A stretch of 64,000 nt of DNA from NCBI GenBank assembly GCA_945862165.1, contig CAMAXI010000004.1, positions 124,001 through 188,000 on the forward strand, in the 5' to 3' direction. The DNA comes from Chryseobacterium gleum (lineage in GTDB: Bacteria; Bacteroidota; Bacteroidia; Flavobacteriales_D; Crocinitomicaceae). The notes beneath the pieces are model-generated. The model did no database searches, was not told where the DNA came from, and saw only the letters and a list, made by a program, of their open reading frames with translations. The position numbers were made by a program, and so were the translations under genes. Below, one piece after another: positions 9,359-17,520 of this stretch; position 1 is the first letter of the stretch; each line of letters begins with the position of its first letter.

Positions 9359-10260
9359 TTTACTTGTTTTTTGAAAAATGGTAACGCAATAAGCGCTGTT
9401 ACACCATGGTTAATAATCCATAACGAAACGGAAGAAAGCAAGATGATTTCCGGGTGACCAATAATAGGGAGAAGAATCCATAATGCAATCGACTCACGTA
9501 TAAATAATTTTCCCAACCAAAGGGAAGGTGCTAATGTGCTCCAAAAATAGATTTGCCATACCCAAAGCACTAAATCTCGAGAAAATGGTATACCGAATGC
9601 GTGAAAGAGCAGGCAATATTGAATACTAAACACCAAATATCGTAGTAAGCTGAATAGTAATATTTTAAATCGTAATTTTTCAGTTCCTACAAGCAGCGGA
9701 ATAATTATTGTTTTCCATTTTTGGATGGGAATAGGACTTTTGTCAAACAGAAAATATATAAGTAGCATTAGTGCAATTACCCCCAAAGCAATAACCCTAT
9801 TAAATCTCGGTATCTGGAGTTGTTCTTGTCCTAAAAGCGCTACTGCAAGGAGTCCGAAACTAATACTTGCTATAAATTGCGCGCCGTTTCCGAGGAATGT
9901 TAGAACAATAATTTGGCTGCGTTTTTTGCGCGGATAGTAGTACATTCGACCGATAAAATTCCCCAACAAACTAGGAGTTAAAAATCCAGTTAACACTCCA
10001 GCAAGGTAAGATTGAATAGTTTGAGTGGATTCTTCGAGGAAGGTTAAGGTTGCTTTCCATTTTCGGTATTCAAAAAATTGATTCACGAAGGCGAGAAGTA
10101 ATGCACACACCAATGAAATCGGTTGCACGATAGAAATAGCATGCAGATCCTTCCAGTCGATTTTTTTTAGTTGGGTATAAAAAATGACTAAAACGATTCC
10201 CGAGAAGATTAACTTCACGAAAAGTAGGAGAATCGGGCTATTTTTTATAGTTTTATACAA
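9352..10260 (-). CDS. YbhN/AglD-type flippase-like membrane protein, TTG start
   Basis: The 302-residue polytopic protein resembles the lysylphosphatidylglycerol synthase TM region / UPF0104 family: six to eight TM helices, an early QLKKIDWKDL segment, FEYRKWKATL near 65, and a conserved GFLTPSLLGNFIGRMYYY loop near 90-107. Family members are linked to lipid or glycolipid translocation or to stand-alone lipid modification. The frame has no ATG near its start; TTG at 10260 follows an in-frame TAA six bases upstream, so TTG initiation is likely. It is the first gene of a two-gene operon with the GT2. The gene is divergent from ruvC with 14 bases between them. Confidence 0.78.
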   Translation of the reverse strand: MYKTIKNSPILLLFVKLIFSGIVLVIFYTQLKKIDWKDLHAISIVQPISLVCALLLAFVNQFFEYRKWKATLTFLEESTQTIQSYLAGVLTGFLTPSLLGNFIGRMYYYPRKKRSQIIVLTFLGNGAQFIASISFGLLAVALLGQEQLQIPRFNRVIALGVIALMLLIYFLFDKSPIPIQKWKTIIIPLLVGTEKLRFKILLFSLLRYLVFSIQYCLLFHAFGIPFSRDLVLWVWQIYFWSTLAPSLWLGKLFIRESIALWILLPIIGHPEIILLSSVSLWIINHGVTALIALPFFKKQVKC

Positions 10261-10274
10261 CGTTTATTAAAATA

Positions 10275-10847
10275 ATGGTTGAAGATAAAATAATTCTTGG
10301 AATTGACCCCGGTACGACCGTTATGGGATATGGAATTATTCATGTGCAAGGGAAAAAATTGGTGATGTTAAATTTTGGAATCATTCAACTTTCCAAATTA
10401 GCAACCCATCCAGATAAATTAAAACGCATTTTTGACCGAGTAGACGGACTCATCCAAGAATACAAGCCAGACGAAATGGCCATTGAAGCGCCATTTTTTG
10501 GTAAAAACGTGCAGTCGATGTTGAAATTGGGTCGCGCCCAAGGCGTAGCAATCGCAGCAGCATTAAAAAATAATATTCCATTTGAAGAATATTCACCACG
10601 TCGGATTAAACAATCAGTTACAGGTAATGGAAATGCATCCAAAGAACAATTAGCTGCGATGCTACAAACTTTACTTAAATTTGAGGATATGCCCAAGTAC
10701 TTGGATGCTACGGATGGTTTGGGTGTTGCAGTGTGTCACCATTTCTCCAAAGGAATCGGAGAACACAACAAAGCAGGAGGAAATTCCTGGAGTTCGTTTG
10801 TGAAGAAAAATCCGGAACGAACCCTTCGGGTTCGAAGCGACGAGTGA
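10275..10847 (+). CDS. ruvC: Crossover junction endodeoxyribonuclease RuvC
   Basis: RuvC cleaves Holliday junctions during recombination. The protein shows the RNase H-like fold and all acidic catalytic positions: ILGIDPGTTVMGYG (first Asp), AIEAPFFGKNVQSMLKLGRAQG (Glu) and LDATDGLGVAVCHH (Asp pair). The core ends near residue 170. The last residues (NPERTLRVRSDE) are read from a CGAACCC/GGGTTCG palindrome and the first unit of a tandem repeat that also supplies the TGA stop, so the C-terminus is repeat-derived. RuvA and RuvB are not in the window. Confidence 0.95.
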   Translation: MVEDKIILGIDPGTTVMGYGIIHVQGKKLVMLNFGIIQLSKLATHPDKLKRIFDRVDGLIQEYKPDEMAIEAPFFGKNVQSMLKLGRAQGVAIAAALKNNIPFEEYSPRRIKQSVTGNGNASKEQLAAMLQTLLKFEDMPKYLDATDGLGVAVCHHFSKGIGEHNKAGGNSWSSFVKKNPERTLRVRSDE

Positions 10848-10868
10848 CGAAGTGACGAGTGACGACTA
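10818..10868. repeat. Palindrome plus CGAGTGACGAAGTGACGAG-type repeat at ruvC 3' end
   Basis: CGAACCC (10818-10824) pairs with GGGTTCG (10828-10834) around a TTC loop and is followed by tandem units of GACGAGTGACGAAGT. Related units occur after mutS2 (14041-14081) and inside the ABC-F gene (29121-29166). The ruvC stop codon is the TGA within GAGTGACG. Confidence 0.8.
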
Positions 10869-10972
10869 TTTAGGGAGTGGAGATACGAAGTGATGAGCCT
10901 TCGGGATCTTGTGAAATAGAATAAATAGACTAATGATGAATAATCAATTTGTCAATTTATCTGCAATTTCAT

Positions 10973-11068
10973 CCTGAGCTGTCCCCATTGAGCTTGTCGA
11001 AATGTGTCGAAGGGCTCCCAATCTGTTAATCTGCAATCTTCCAATCTGTAATCTGCTAATCTCTAATC
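10973..11068. repeat. Composite small repeats between ruvC and exoDNase III
   Basis: Two further repeat types fill this convergent gap. The first (10973-11014) carries CCTGAGCT and TTGAGCTTGTCGAA blocks, the inverse of CTTCGACAGGCTCAG seen inside the ABC-F gene. The second (11019-11068) is a run of AATCTGYTAATCTGC units. The last of these encodes, on the minus strand, the final Arg-Asp and the TAG stop of the exonuclease gene. Confidence 0.75.
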
Positions 11069-11820
11069 AAAACCCCAACCGGACAATGATCGGATCCATG
11101 CACTTCGTTCAAAATGAAAGCATCTTCTACAATTGGAAGTAATTTTTCAGATGCTAAGAAATAGTCAATCCGCCAGCCTACGTTTTTCTCGCGTGCTCCA
11201 CCACGGTAACTCCACCAAGTGTATTTTACAACTTCTGGGTATTTATGTCTGAAAGTATCTACGATTCCTGCTTTGTGGTAATTATCCATCCCATCGATTT
11301 CTTCTTGCATGAAGCCAGCAAATTTATTGTAATTCGCTTTTGGTCGCGCTAAATCGATTTCTTTGTGGGCAACATTTAAATCACCACATACCAATACAGG
11401 TTTTTTATCTTCCAATTGTTTTAGGTAATCCAAAAATGCTGCATCCCACGTTTGACGGTACCCCAAGCGCGCTAATTCACCCCCTGAATTTGGTGTGTAA
11501 ACAGTTACTAAAAAGAATTTCTCAAATTCAGCACAGGTTACGCGACCTTCTTGATCGTGTTCTTCGATTTGAATGTCATAGGAAACAGCGAGTGGCGTAT
11601 GTTTGGTGATAATTGCTGTTCCAGAATACCCTTTTTTAACTGCTTCATTGGCATATACTTCGTACCCAAACAAACTTTTTACCGTGTCTTTTACCTGATC
11701 CGCAGTTGCTTTCGTTTCTTGTAAACAAATGATGTCTGGATTTTGGCTTTCCATATCCTCGAAGAAGTTTTTTTGCGCAATTGCACGAATACCGTTTACG
11801 TTAAAAGAGATAATTTTCAT
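11056..11820 (-). CDS. xth: Exodeoxyribonuclease III / AP endonuclease
   Basis: The 254-residue protein is of normal length for ExoA/Xth. It shows the endonuclease/exonuclease/phosphatase fold signatures: ISFNVNGIRA at the N-terminus, ICLQETKA near 35 (catalytic Glu), YTPNSGG near 110, CGDLNVAHKEIDLARP near 146 (catalytic Asp/Asn), and a C-terminal SDHCPVGV (Asp-His). It would incise abasic sites and remove 3' blocks in base excision repair. The last two residues and the stop codon fall inside an intergenic AATCTG-type repeat. It is apparently monocistronic and divergent from mutS2. Confidence 0.95.
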   Translation of the reverse strand: MKIISFNVNGIRAIAQKNFFEDMESQNPDIICLQETKATADQVKDTVKSLFGYEVYANEAVKKGYSGTAIITKHTPLAVSYDIQIEEHDQEGRVTCAEFEKFFLVTVYTPNSGGELARLGYRQTWDAAFLDYLKQLEDKKPVLVCGDLNVAHKEIDLARPKANYNKFAGFMQEEIDGMDNYHKAGIVDTFRHKYPEVVKYTWWSYRGGAREKNVGWRIDYFLASEKLLPIVEDAFILNEVHGSDHCPVGVLIRD

Positions 11821-11912
11821 GGGGTAATTTTTGAAGGGTGAAAATAGAAATTAATTGGATAAAAGCGGTTTTTTCTACCCTGTTTTTTGTAGATTTCTTC
11901 TAATTTTACACC

Positions 11913-14045
11913 ATGACACCAATCGATCACCAGACCTTACACGATTTAGAGTTTACGACCATTCAAGGTTGGTTGAGTGAATTCGCGATTGGACCAACCG
12001 CTAAAGAGCGACTTGCAAATTTGGAACCTATCACTTTACTGGGTGATATTGCTGCTGAACTTAAAAAGGTGAAAGAATTTCATACGATTCGTACCACGGG
12101 AGAATCTTTTCCAGGTTTACAATTTGAAGAATTAACCAAAGAATTGGTTTTACTTCCAATTATAGATGCTGTTTTATCCCAAGATGGGGTGGTGCGTATC
12201 TACCGTGCAAGCGAATTGGTGAATGCTTTACTGCATTTTTTTGATAAACGCGAGGAAGATTTTCCGCACTTAATTTCTTTAACGCATTCAGTATACTATA
12301 CGAAGGAAATTATCGAAACGATTGAAAAAGTGTTCGATGCAAAAGGAACGATTCGCGATAATGCTTCCCCAATGTTGTTGGTGATTCGACAACAAATGCA
12401 AGTCTTAAAAAATCAAATCAACCGTAATTTCGAACGGGAAATGCGTCGCCTCATCAAAGAAGGGTTATTAGGAGAAACGAAAGAAACGTATATCCATGAA
12501 CGGCGAGTATTAACGGTTGTTTCGACCCATAAACGAAAAGTGAGTGGCTCTGTAGTTGGTTCCTCCAAAACGGGAAGTTTAACGTTTATAGAACCACAAG
12601 TTAATATATCGCTAAACAATGAATTAGAATTACTTATTGACGATGAACGCAAAGAGATTTTTCGCATATTAAAACAATTAACTGCGGATATTTCCCATCA
12701 TTTACCTTTAATTCAAGGGTATCAATCCTTGCTGGTTGAATTAGATTTTATCCATGCAAAGACACGATTAGCGATTGATTTAAATGCAGATATACCATCT
12801 ATCTCCGAAGAACAATGTATTGAATTAATTGACGCAGTTCATCCAATTTTATGGAAAAATAACCAGCAATTAGGCAAGAAAACATTTCCGCAAACGATTT
12901 TGTTGGACAAATTTTCTCGCATGCTAGTGATTTCTGGTCCGAATGCAGGAGGTAAAAGTATTACCTTGAAAACCATTGGATTGATGCAATTGATGCTACA
13001 GTCTGGTTTACTGGTTCCGGTACATCCAAATAGTAAAATGAGTTTTTTTCAACGGATATTAAGCGATATTGGCGATAATCAATCCATTGAAAATGAATTA
13101 AGTACCTATTCATACCGTTTAAAGCGAATGAAATATTTTTTGGAGGTTTCTAACCGTAGAACGTTGCTACTTTTGGATGAATTTGGTACCGGGTCCGATC
13201 CTGATTTAGGTGGTGCTTTGGCGGAAGTCTTTTTTGAGCAACTCTATAATAAAAAGTGTTTCGGGGTGATTACAACCCACTACGCGAGTATTAAGTTGAA
13301 GGCCGATCGCTTGAAGAATGCCATCAATGGCTGTATGTTATTCAATACAGAAACATTAGAACCCTTGTATCGTTTTTCGGTAGGACAACCAGGTAGTTCT
13401 TTTACATTCGAAGTTGCCCAAATGAATGGTATTTCTTTGGAATTAATCGCAGAAGCAAAGTCAAAAGTCAACGAACAAAAAGTCAACATGGACAAGTTGT
13501 TGAGTGAATTGCAAACGGAGAAAACCTACCTTGAAAAATTGAATAATGAGCATATAGAAGCACAACAAGTCGCTACACAAAAGCAAGTACATTTCGAAGA
13601 ACAAAAAAGAAGGTACGACGAAAAATACAAAGCCATGCAAGAGAATGTTGCTACCAACAATTCCTTTATTGTGCTTGGAAAAAAGTTTCAACAGTTTATT
13701 GGAAAGTACGTTACAAAGAGTCGTAAAAAAGATATTAATCTTCCGTTAATGGAGGAAATTAAAAAATACATTTCGGTCGAAAAATCGAAGTCGGAAGAAG
13801 TCAGACGCCTTGAAACATTAAAAGCGACAGTAGGTGTTCCGGTTAAAAAAACTAAAAAACAGAAAGTAGTTGAAGTGAAAAAAGATCCGTATTTGCAAGA
13901 AAAAATAGCGATTGGTTCTACCGTAAAATTAATTGAAACCAAGCAATCCGGAACGGTAGAAGGTATTCAAGGGAATCAGTGTACGGTTGTTTTTGGATTT
14001 TTAAAAATGAAAGTAGAGAAAGAAAAGTTGATGTGGGTGAAGTGA
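11913..14045 (+). CDS. mutS2: MutS2-family ATPase lacking the Smr domain
   Basis: This 710-residue protein has the MutS2 lever/clamp region (residues 1-300), Walker A SGPNAGGKS (about 341-349), and Walker B LLLLDEFGTGSDP (about 418-430) with the family's FGTGSDP. A long coiled coil follows (about 510-580), then a basic linker and a short C-terminal SH3-like segment (KIAIGSTVKLIETKQSGTVEGI). Canonical MutS2 is about 780 residues and ends in a Smr nuclease domain; here the protein stops after the SH3-like part. Roles known for the family include ribosome-collision rescue and suppression of recombination. The stop codon lies in a GAGTGACGAAG-type repeat. Confidence 0.9.
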   Translation: MTPIDHQTLHDLEFTTIQGWLSEFAIGPTAKERLANLEPITLLGDIAAELKKVKEFHTIRTTGESFPGLQFEELTKELVLLPIIDAVLSQDGVVRIYRASELVNALLHFFDKREEDFPHLISLTHSVYYTKEIIETIEKVFDAKGTIRDNASPMLLVIRQQMQVLKNQINRNFEREMRRLIKEGLLGETKETYIHERRVLTVVSTHKRKVSGSVVGSSKTGSLTFIEPQVNISLNNELELLIDDERKEIFRILKQLTADISHHLPLIQGYQSLLVELDFIHAKTRLAIDLNADIPSISEEQCIELIDAVHPILWKNNQQLGKKTFPQTILLDKFSRMLVISGPNAGGKSITLKTIGLMQLMLQSGLLVPVHPNSKMSFFQRILSDIGDNQSIENELSTYSYRLKRMKYFLEVSNRRTLLLLDEFGTGSDPDLGGALAEVFFEQLYNKKCFGVITTHYASIKLKADRLKNAINGCMLFNTETLEPLYRFSVGQPGSSFTFEVAQMNGISLELIAEAKSKVNEQKVNMDKLLSELQTEKTYLEKLNNEHIEAQQVATQKQVHFEEQKRRYDEKYKAMQENVATNNSFIVLGKKFQQFIGKYVTKSRKKDINLPLMEEIKKYISVEKSKSEEVRRLETLKATVGVPVKKTKKQKVVEVKKDPYLQEKIAIGSTVKLIETKQSGTVEGIQGNQCTVVFGFLKMKVEKEKLMWVK

Positions 14046-14081
14046 GTGATGAGTGACGAAGTGACGAGTAAAGAGATACGA
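14041..14081. repeat. GAGTGACGAAGTGACGAGT-type repeat at mutS2 3' end
   Basis: Tandem degenerate units (GAGTGATGAGTGACGAAG) begin at the mutS2 stop codon and match the block after ruvC and the one inside the ABC-F gene. No ORF or strong hairpin is associated. Confidence 0.75.
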
Positions 14082-14098
14082 TAAATAAAAAATAAAGT

Positions 14099-14626
14099 AT
14101 GAAGATAGTAGCATTTGGAGCATCGAATAGTAAGAAATCGATCAATAAAGAGTTTGCGCGTTTTGCTGCAAATCAGTTTAATAGTAGCGCGTTGGAGGTA
14201 TTGGATTTAAATGATTATCCTCTGCCAATCTATTCGGTGGATATGGAAACGGAAGAAGGTTTGCCAGAAAATGCAGTATTATTTCACCAAAAATTGGAAG
14301 AATCGGATTTGATTATTATCTCTTTTGCAGAACACAATGGAAGTTATGCCGTGGTTTTTAAGAATTTATTTGATTGGGTTTCGCGTGTGAATTTAAAAAT
14401 GTTTGAAGGTAAAAAGTTATTCTTATTATCAACAGCACCAGGACCAAGAGGAGGATTAGGTGTATTGGAGCATGCGATGGATCGTTTCCCAAAACATGGT
14501 GCAGTTATTTCATCTGTATTTACCTTACCGCAGTACCACCAGAATTTTTCTGAAACCGATGGTATTTTGGATGAAGAATTGCGCGCAAAGTTTATGGAGA
14601 AAGTAAATCTAATTGAAAGTATATAA
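14099..14626 (+). CDS. NAD(P)H-dependent FMN reductase family protein
   Basis: The 175-residue flavodoxin-like protein matches the NADPH-dependent FMN reductase family (PF03358 type). It has a phosphate-binding loop GASNSKKSINKEFA at residues 7-20, an Asp-rich second strand, an SFAEHNGSYAVVFKNLFDW flavin-contact region near 81-99, and STAPGPRGGLGVLEHA near 117. It would reduce flavins or quinones in the cytosol using NAD(P)H. It follows mutS2 by 53 bases, and the stop codon merges into an AAAGTCTTTCATCTTTT repeat. The physiological substrate is not evident. Confidence 0.88.
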   Translation: MKIVAFGASNSKKSINKEFARFAANQFNSSALEVLDLNDYPLPIYSVDMETEEGLPENAVLFHQKLEESDLIIISFAEHNGSYAVVFKNLFDWVSRVNLKMFEGKKLFLLSTAPGPRGGLGVLEHAMDRFPKHGAVISSVFTLPQYHQNFSETDGILDEELRAKFMEKVNLIESI

Positions 14627-14664
14627 AGTCTTTCATCTTTTATCTAATAGTCTTTTGTCTTAAA
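14626..14664. repeat. AGTCTTTTATCTTT-type repeat between FMN reductase and slyD
   Basis: Two AGTCTTT(C/T) blocks with ATCTTTTATCTAATAG between them start at the final base of the stop codon. The same motif flanks deoC (17397-17520) in both orientations. Confidence 0.7.
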
Positions 14665-14707
14665 CAATATCTTTCGTAATTTTAATGAAATTTTTAAAAA
14701 ACGATTT

Positions 14708-15214
14708 ATGAAAATTGAAGCAAACAAAGTTGTTTCCTTGAATTACAAGTTGACAAACCACAAAACAGGTGAAAAAATTGAAGAAACAACGGCTGAACAA
14801 CCAATGGTTTTTTTATTTGGAGTTGAAGCAATTATTCCAGATTTTGAAGTAAATATTTCAGGAAAAACGATTGGAGATACATTTGCTTTTGCAATCGAAA
14901 GTGAAAATGCGTACGGTACGCCATCCGACGAACAAGTTGCGATGATTCCTTTGGATGTTTTCAATATGGAAGATGGTAAAGTAAATACAGAAGAAATTTA
15001 TGTTGGAGCAACAGTTCCTATGTCTGATAATGAAGGACACCAATTATTAGGTACTGTATTGGATATCAATGAAGAATTTGTAAAAATGGATTTTAACCAT
15101 CCTTTAGCTGGTATAGATTTACATTTTGAAGGTGAAATTATTGGCGTGAGAGATGCTTCGGAAGAAGAAGTTACACATGGTCATGTACACGGAGAACACG
15201 GACACCAACATTAA
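14708..15214 (+). CDS. slyD: FKBP-type peptidyl-prolyl isomerase SlyD
   Basis: The 168-residue protein shows the SlyD arrangement. The FKBP fold is interrupted by an insert-in-flap chaperone domain (about residues 70-130), has the diagnostic VKMDFNHPLAG near 119-129, and ends in a His-rich tail (THGHVHGEHGHQH) able to bind nickel or other metals. It would assist folding and prolyl isomerisation in the cytosol. No signal peptide is present. The gene ends well before a strong hairpin at 15347-15371. Confidence 0.93.
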   Translation: MKIEANKVVSLNYKLTNHKTGEKIEETTAEQPMVFLFGVEAIIPDFEVNISGKTIGDTFAFAIESENAYGTPSDEQVAMIPLDVFNMEDGKVNTEEIYVGATVPMSDNEGHQLLGTVLDINEEFVKMDFNHPLAGIDLHFEGEIIGVRDASEEEVTHGHVHGEHGHQH

Positions 15215-15346
15215 TAATTCCAATTAAAAAGATTTTTATTCGTTCAACTTCAAAATTATCTCCTCATTTACTAGAGTAAACTACGGAATTAATTTTTTTT
15301 GCCTTGAAAAATGAATTTTAATTGAAATTATTTGTAATAATATTTT

Positions 15347-15371
15347 AGGGACTTTCGGGTCCCTTTTTACT
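15347..15371 (+). terminator. Strong terminator hairpin just upstream of the M90-like peptidase
   Basis: AGGGAC and GTCCCT form a compact hairpin with a TTTCGG loop, followed by TTTTTAC. It lies 133 bases after slyD and only about ten bases before the ATG at 15381. It could end the slyD transcript, but its position leaves almost no room for a separate promoter for the next gene. Confidence 0.75.
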
Positions 15372-15380
15372 TTTAGAAAC

Positions 15381-16643
15381 ATGTTTATTATAGGAGCTAT
15401 ACTTTTTTTGCTTTTTCCAATCTGGGGAATTTGGATTATTATCAGTATGATGCTTGGTAATTCTTTATTGACACCGCGCAAAATTATTTCTACAATTCGT
15501 ATAAAATATCAATTTAGAAAAAATGAAGCGGAATACCGAATGCTATTATTTAGTCGTGTTCCCTATTACAAAAAATTAGACGAAGTAAATCAAACAATTT
15601 TTTATAAACGCGTAAAGAAATTTGTGTGTGATAAAATTTTCACACCTGTTGAGTTAATAGATGTAAATCAAGCAGATAGGTTGTTGATTGCAGCGTCTGC
15701 AATTCAATTAACATTCGGTTTAGATGCTTTTATTTTAAGTAGATTTCATACTATTTATGTTTATCCAAATCATTTTTATAATAAAAAAACGAAGAACAAC
15801 CATAAAGGAGAAGTAAATATTCGTGGAAGTATATCTCTTTCATTACATGATTTTCATTTAGGAAATAAAATAGAAAATGACGGTGTTAATTTAGGATTGC
15901 ATGAGATGGCGCATGCCTTGCGTGTAGAACAGTTTTTAGAACAAGATACAGATGACTTTTTTAATAGTTATTTTTCAAGATTTTCAAAGGAACTAAACGT
16001 TGAAATGGAAAATTCAGCAAATGATACGTTTATTCGTGCCTATGGTAAAACTAATGCCCATGAATTTTTTGCAGTTTGTGTGGAGAATTTTTTTGAACGT
16101 CCACTAAAATTCAAAGTAGAAATGCCAGATTTATTTGCACACTTTGTTATTCTTCTGAATCAAGATCCTTCAAACGTAAATACATCTTTTGAAACGAGTA
16201 GAGATCTCCCTACAGAAGAATTAACTCACGAATATAATTATGGAGATTTGCTTTTTTCGGAAGGCTTTACATTTAATATGTATATTATTTCCGGAATATT
16301 GGCTTTTGCCTTTAAAATGTATCCAAATGTAACGTTGCCATTTTTGATTTTGACGATTTATTTCTTTGTTAAATTATTAAATTACAGAAAGGTATATTTT
16401 TATTCAGGTGGTATTTTAGTCAAACGATGGTATGCAAAGACTCCTGTTTTTTATTCCTTTTCGAGAATTGTTTTAGCATTATTTACGGAAGGAGATATTA
16501 AGCAGTTTGTGATTAAATATAGATTCAGTAAACAAATTAAAAGTGAACTTTTTCAAGTTAAATTATCAGAAACGGAAAAGAAACAACTTTTCTCGGTTTT
16601 AAAATCCTACAAAATAGGAGTAAAGTATGTAGGTAAACTATAA
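15381..16643 (+). CDS. MtfA-like (M90) zinc metallopeptidase, membrane-anchored
   Basis: The 420-residue protein starts with a TM helix (1-30). The zinc site LGLHEMAHALRVE (HEMAH, about residues 171-183) and the downstream AHEFFAVCVENFFERP match the MtfA / M90 family, in which HExxH plus a later Glu bind zinc. MtfA in E. coli inactivates the Mlc repressor; Bacteroidota relatives often have added membrane parts. Here two more TM helices lie near 300-335 and a C-terminal cytosolic region of about 80 residues follows. A terminator-like hairpin sits directly before its start codon, so its expression may depend on readthrough. Confidence 0.82.
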   Translation: MFIIGAILFLLFPIWGIWIIISMMLGNSLLTPRKIISTIRIKYQFRKNEAEYRMLLFSRVPYYKKLDEVNQTIFYKRVKKFVCDKIFTPVELIDVNQADRLLIAASAIQLTFGLDAFILSRFHTIYVYPNHFYNKKTKNNHKGEVNIRGSISLSLHDFHLGNKIENDGVNLGLHEMAHALRVEQFLEQDTDDFFNSYFSRFSKELNVEMENSANDTFIRAYGKTNAHEFFAVCVENFFERPLKFKVEMPDLFAHFVILLNQDPSNVNTSFETSRDLPTEELTHEYNYGDLLFSEGFTFNMYIISGILAFAFKMYPNVTLPFLILTIYFFVKLLNYRKVYFYSGGILVKRWYAKTPVFYSFSRIVLALFTEGDIKQFVIKYRFSKQIKSELFQVKLSETEKKQLFSVLKSYKIGVKYVGKL

Positions 16644-16645
16644 AC

Positions 16646-16945
16646 TTATAATCTTCTTGCTTTTTTACGCATCTTCAGTTGTTCTCGCTGTCTTCGATTG
16701 GATTCTCGGATACGTCTTTTCATTTCGGGTGTTTGTTTGTCCCAAAATTCTTTTTTTGCTTTTTCGTTTGCTTTTCTAGCTGCTTGTAAATCCTTTTTTT
16801 TCTGTTTTCGTAATTCTTGTGCAATTTCTTCTGCATTTGGCTCCTTGTTTTCTTTGGATGTAGCACAGGAATGTAAGGAAATGCTGATAAATAGGAGGAG
16901 GATCCATGCGCATAACAAACCATATTTATGTGTAAATTTGTTCAA
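16646..16945 (-). CDS. Small basic lipoprotein, TTG start
   Basis: This 99-residue protein has an N-terminal hydrophobic segment ending in SLHSC (lipobox, Cys at about 27). A highly charged helical body rich in Lys, Arg and Glu follows (EELRKQKKKDLQAARKANEKAKKEFW). There is no ATG near the start; TTG at 16945 is the only sensible initiator. Its function is unknown. The gene is convergent with the peptidase (three bases between stops) and divergent from the Rieske-like lipoprotein. Confidence 0.6.
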   Translation of the reverse strand: MNKFTHKYGLLCAWILLLFISISLHSCATSKENKEPNAEEIAQELRKQKKKDLQAARKANEKAKKEFWDKQTPEMKRRIRESNRRQREQLKMRKKARRL

Positions 16946-16974
16946 CAGAATATGTATTTATCCTTCATGTATTA

Positions 16975-17397
16975 ATGATACGAATTTTTTTCTTTTTTGT
17001 TATTTTTTTAACGGTTTCCTGTAACAAAAACAGTAATTTAAATCCGGTTCCAAGTATTCCTTTTGACGTTACGATTCATTTAGAATTGCCAAGCTTTAAT
17101 GCCCTTCAAGGGATTGGAGGAGCGTGTTATTACGATAATTGTGGTGCGCAAGGAATTGTAATTTACCGAAAGTCGATGGATGAATTTGTTGCCTTTGATC
17201 GTCAATCTCCTGCAAAAGATACAAAATGCGCATTTCCGCTAACCATGGATGCGCAAAATATGTTGCAATTAAAGGATAGTTGTACTGGAGCAAAATTCTC
17301 CTTATATGATGGTTCGATTATTTCTGGTTCAACCTTTGGACTTCGTCAATACCAGACGACTTGGAATGGAAGTAATTTGTTAAGGGTGTATAATTGA
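16975..17397 (+). CDS. Rieske-like lipoprotein without cluster ligands
   Basis: The 140-residue protein has a lipobox (LTVSC, Cys about 16). Its fold pattern resembles a Rieske domain: GGACYYDNCG, a first ligand-loop position at FDRQSPAKDTKC, and a second at LKDSCTGAKFSLYDGSIISG. True Rieske proteins have CxH and CxxH; here the first site lacks Cys-x-His and the second has only one Cys, so a [2Fe-2S] cluster is unlikely. Such degenerate Rieske-like lipoproteins occur in Bacteroidota with no known role. The stop codon adjoins a repeat of AAAGATGAAAG type. Confidence 0.65.
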   Translation: MIRIFFFFVIFLTVSCNKNSNLNPVPSIPFDVTIHLELPSFNALQGIGGACYYDNCGAQGIVIYRKSMDEFVAFDRQSPAKDTKCAFPLTMDAQNMLQLKDSCTGAKFSLYDGSIISGSTFGLRQYQTTWNGSNLLRVYN

Positions 17398-17520
17398 GAG
17401 ACAAAAGACCGCTTCGCTTAAAGATGAAAGATCGCTTCGCTTAAAGATAAAAGACTGACGGAAAGTGTAATTTAATACTGCAGTAGTCTTTGTTCTTTTA
17501 TCTCAAAGTCTTTTATCTAA
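17397..17520. repeat. AAAGATGAAAGAC repeats forming an inverted pair beside deoC
   Basis: Two direct copies of CGCTTCGCTTAAAGAT lie within 17409-17450. AGATAAAAGACT (about 17445-17456) is the reverse complement of AGTCTTTTATCT near 17508-17519, so the region can fold as a long-loop hairpin. The deoC stop codon (TAG on the minus strand, 17517-17519) is inside the right arm. Confidence 0.75.

Noticed and set aside
10818-11068. CRISPR array
   Set aside because: The repeats are short, degenerate and of mixed families, without regular unique spacers or cas genes.
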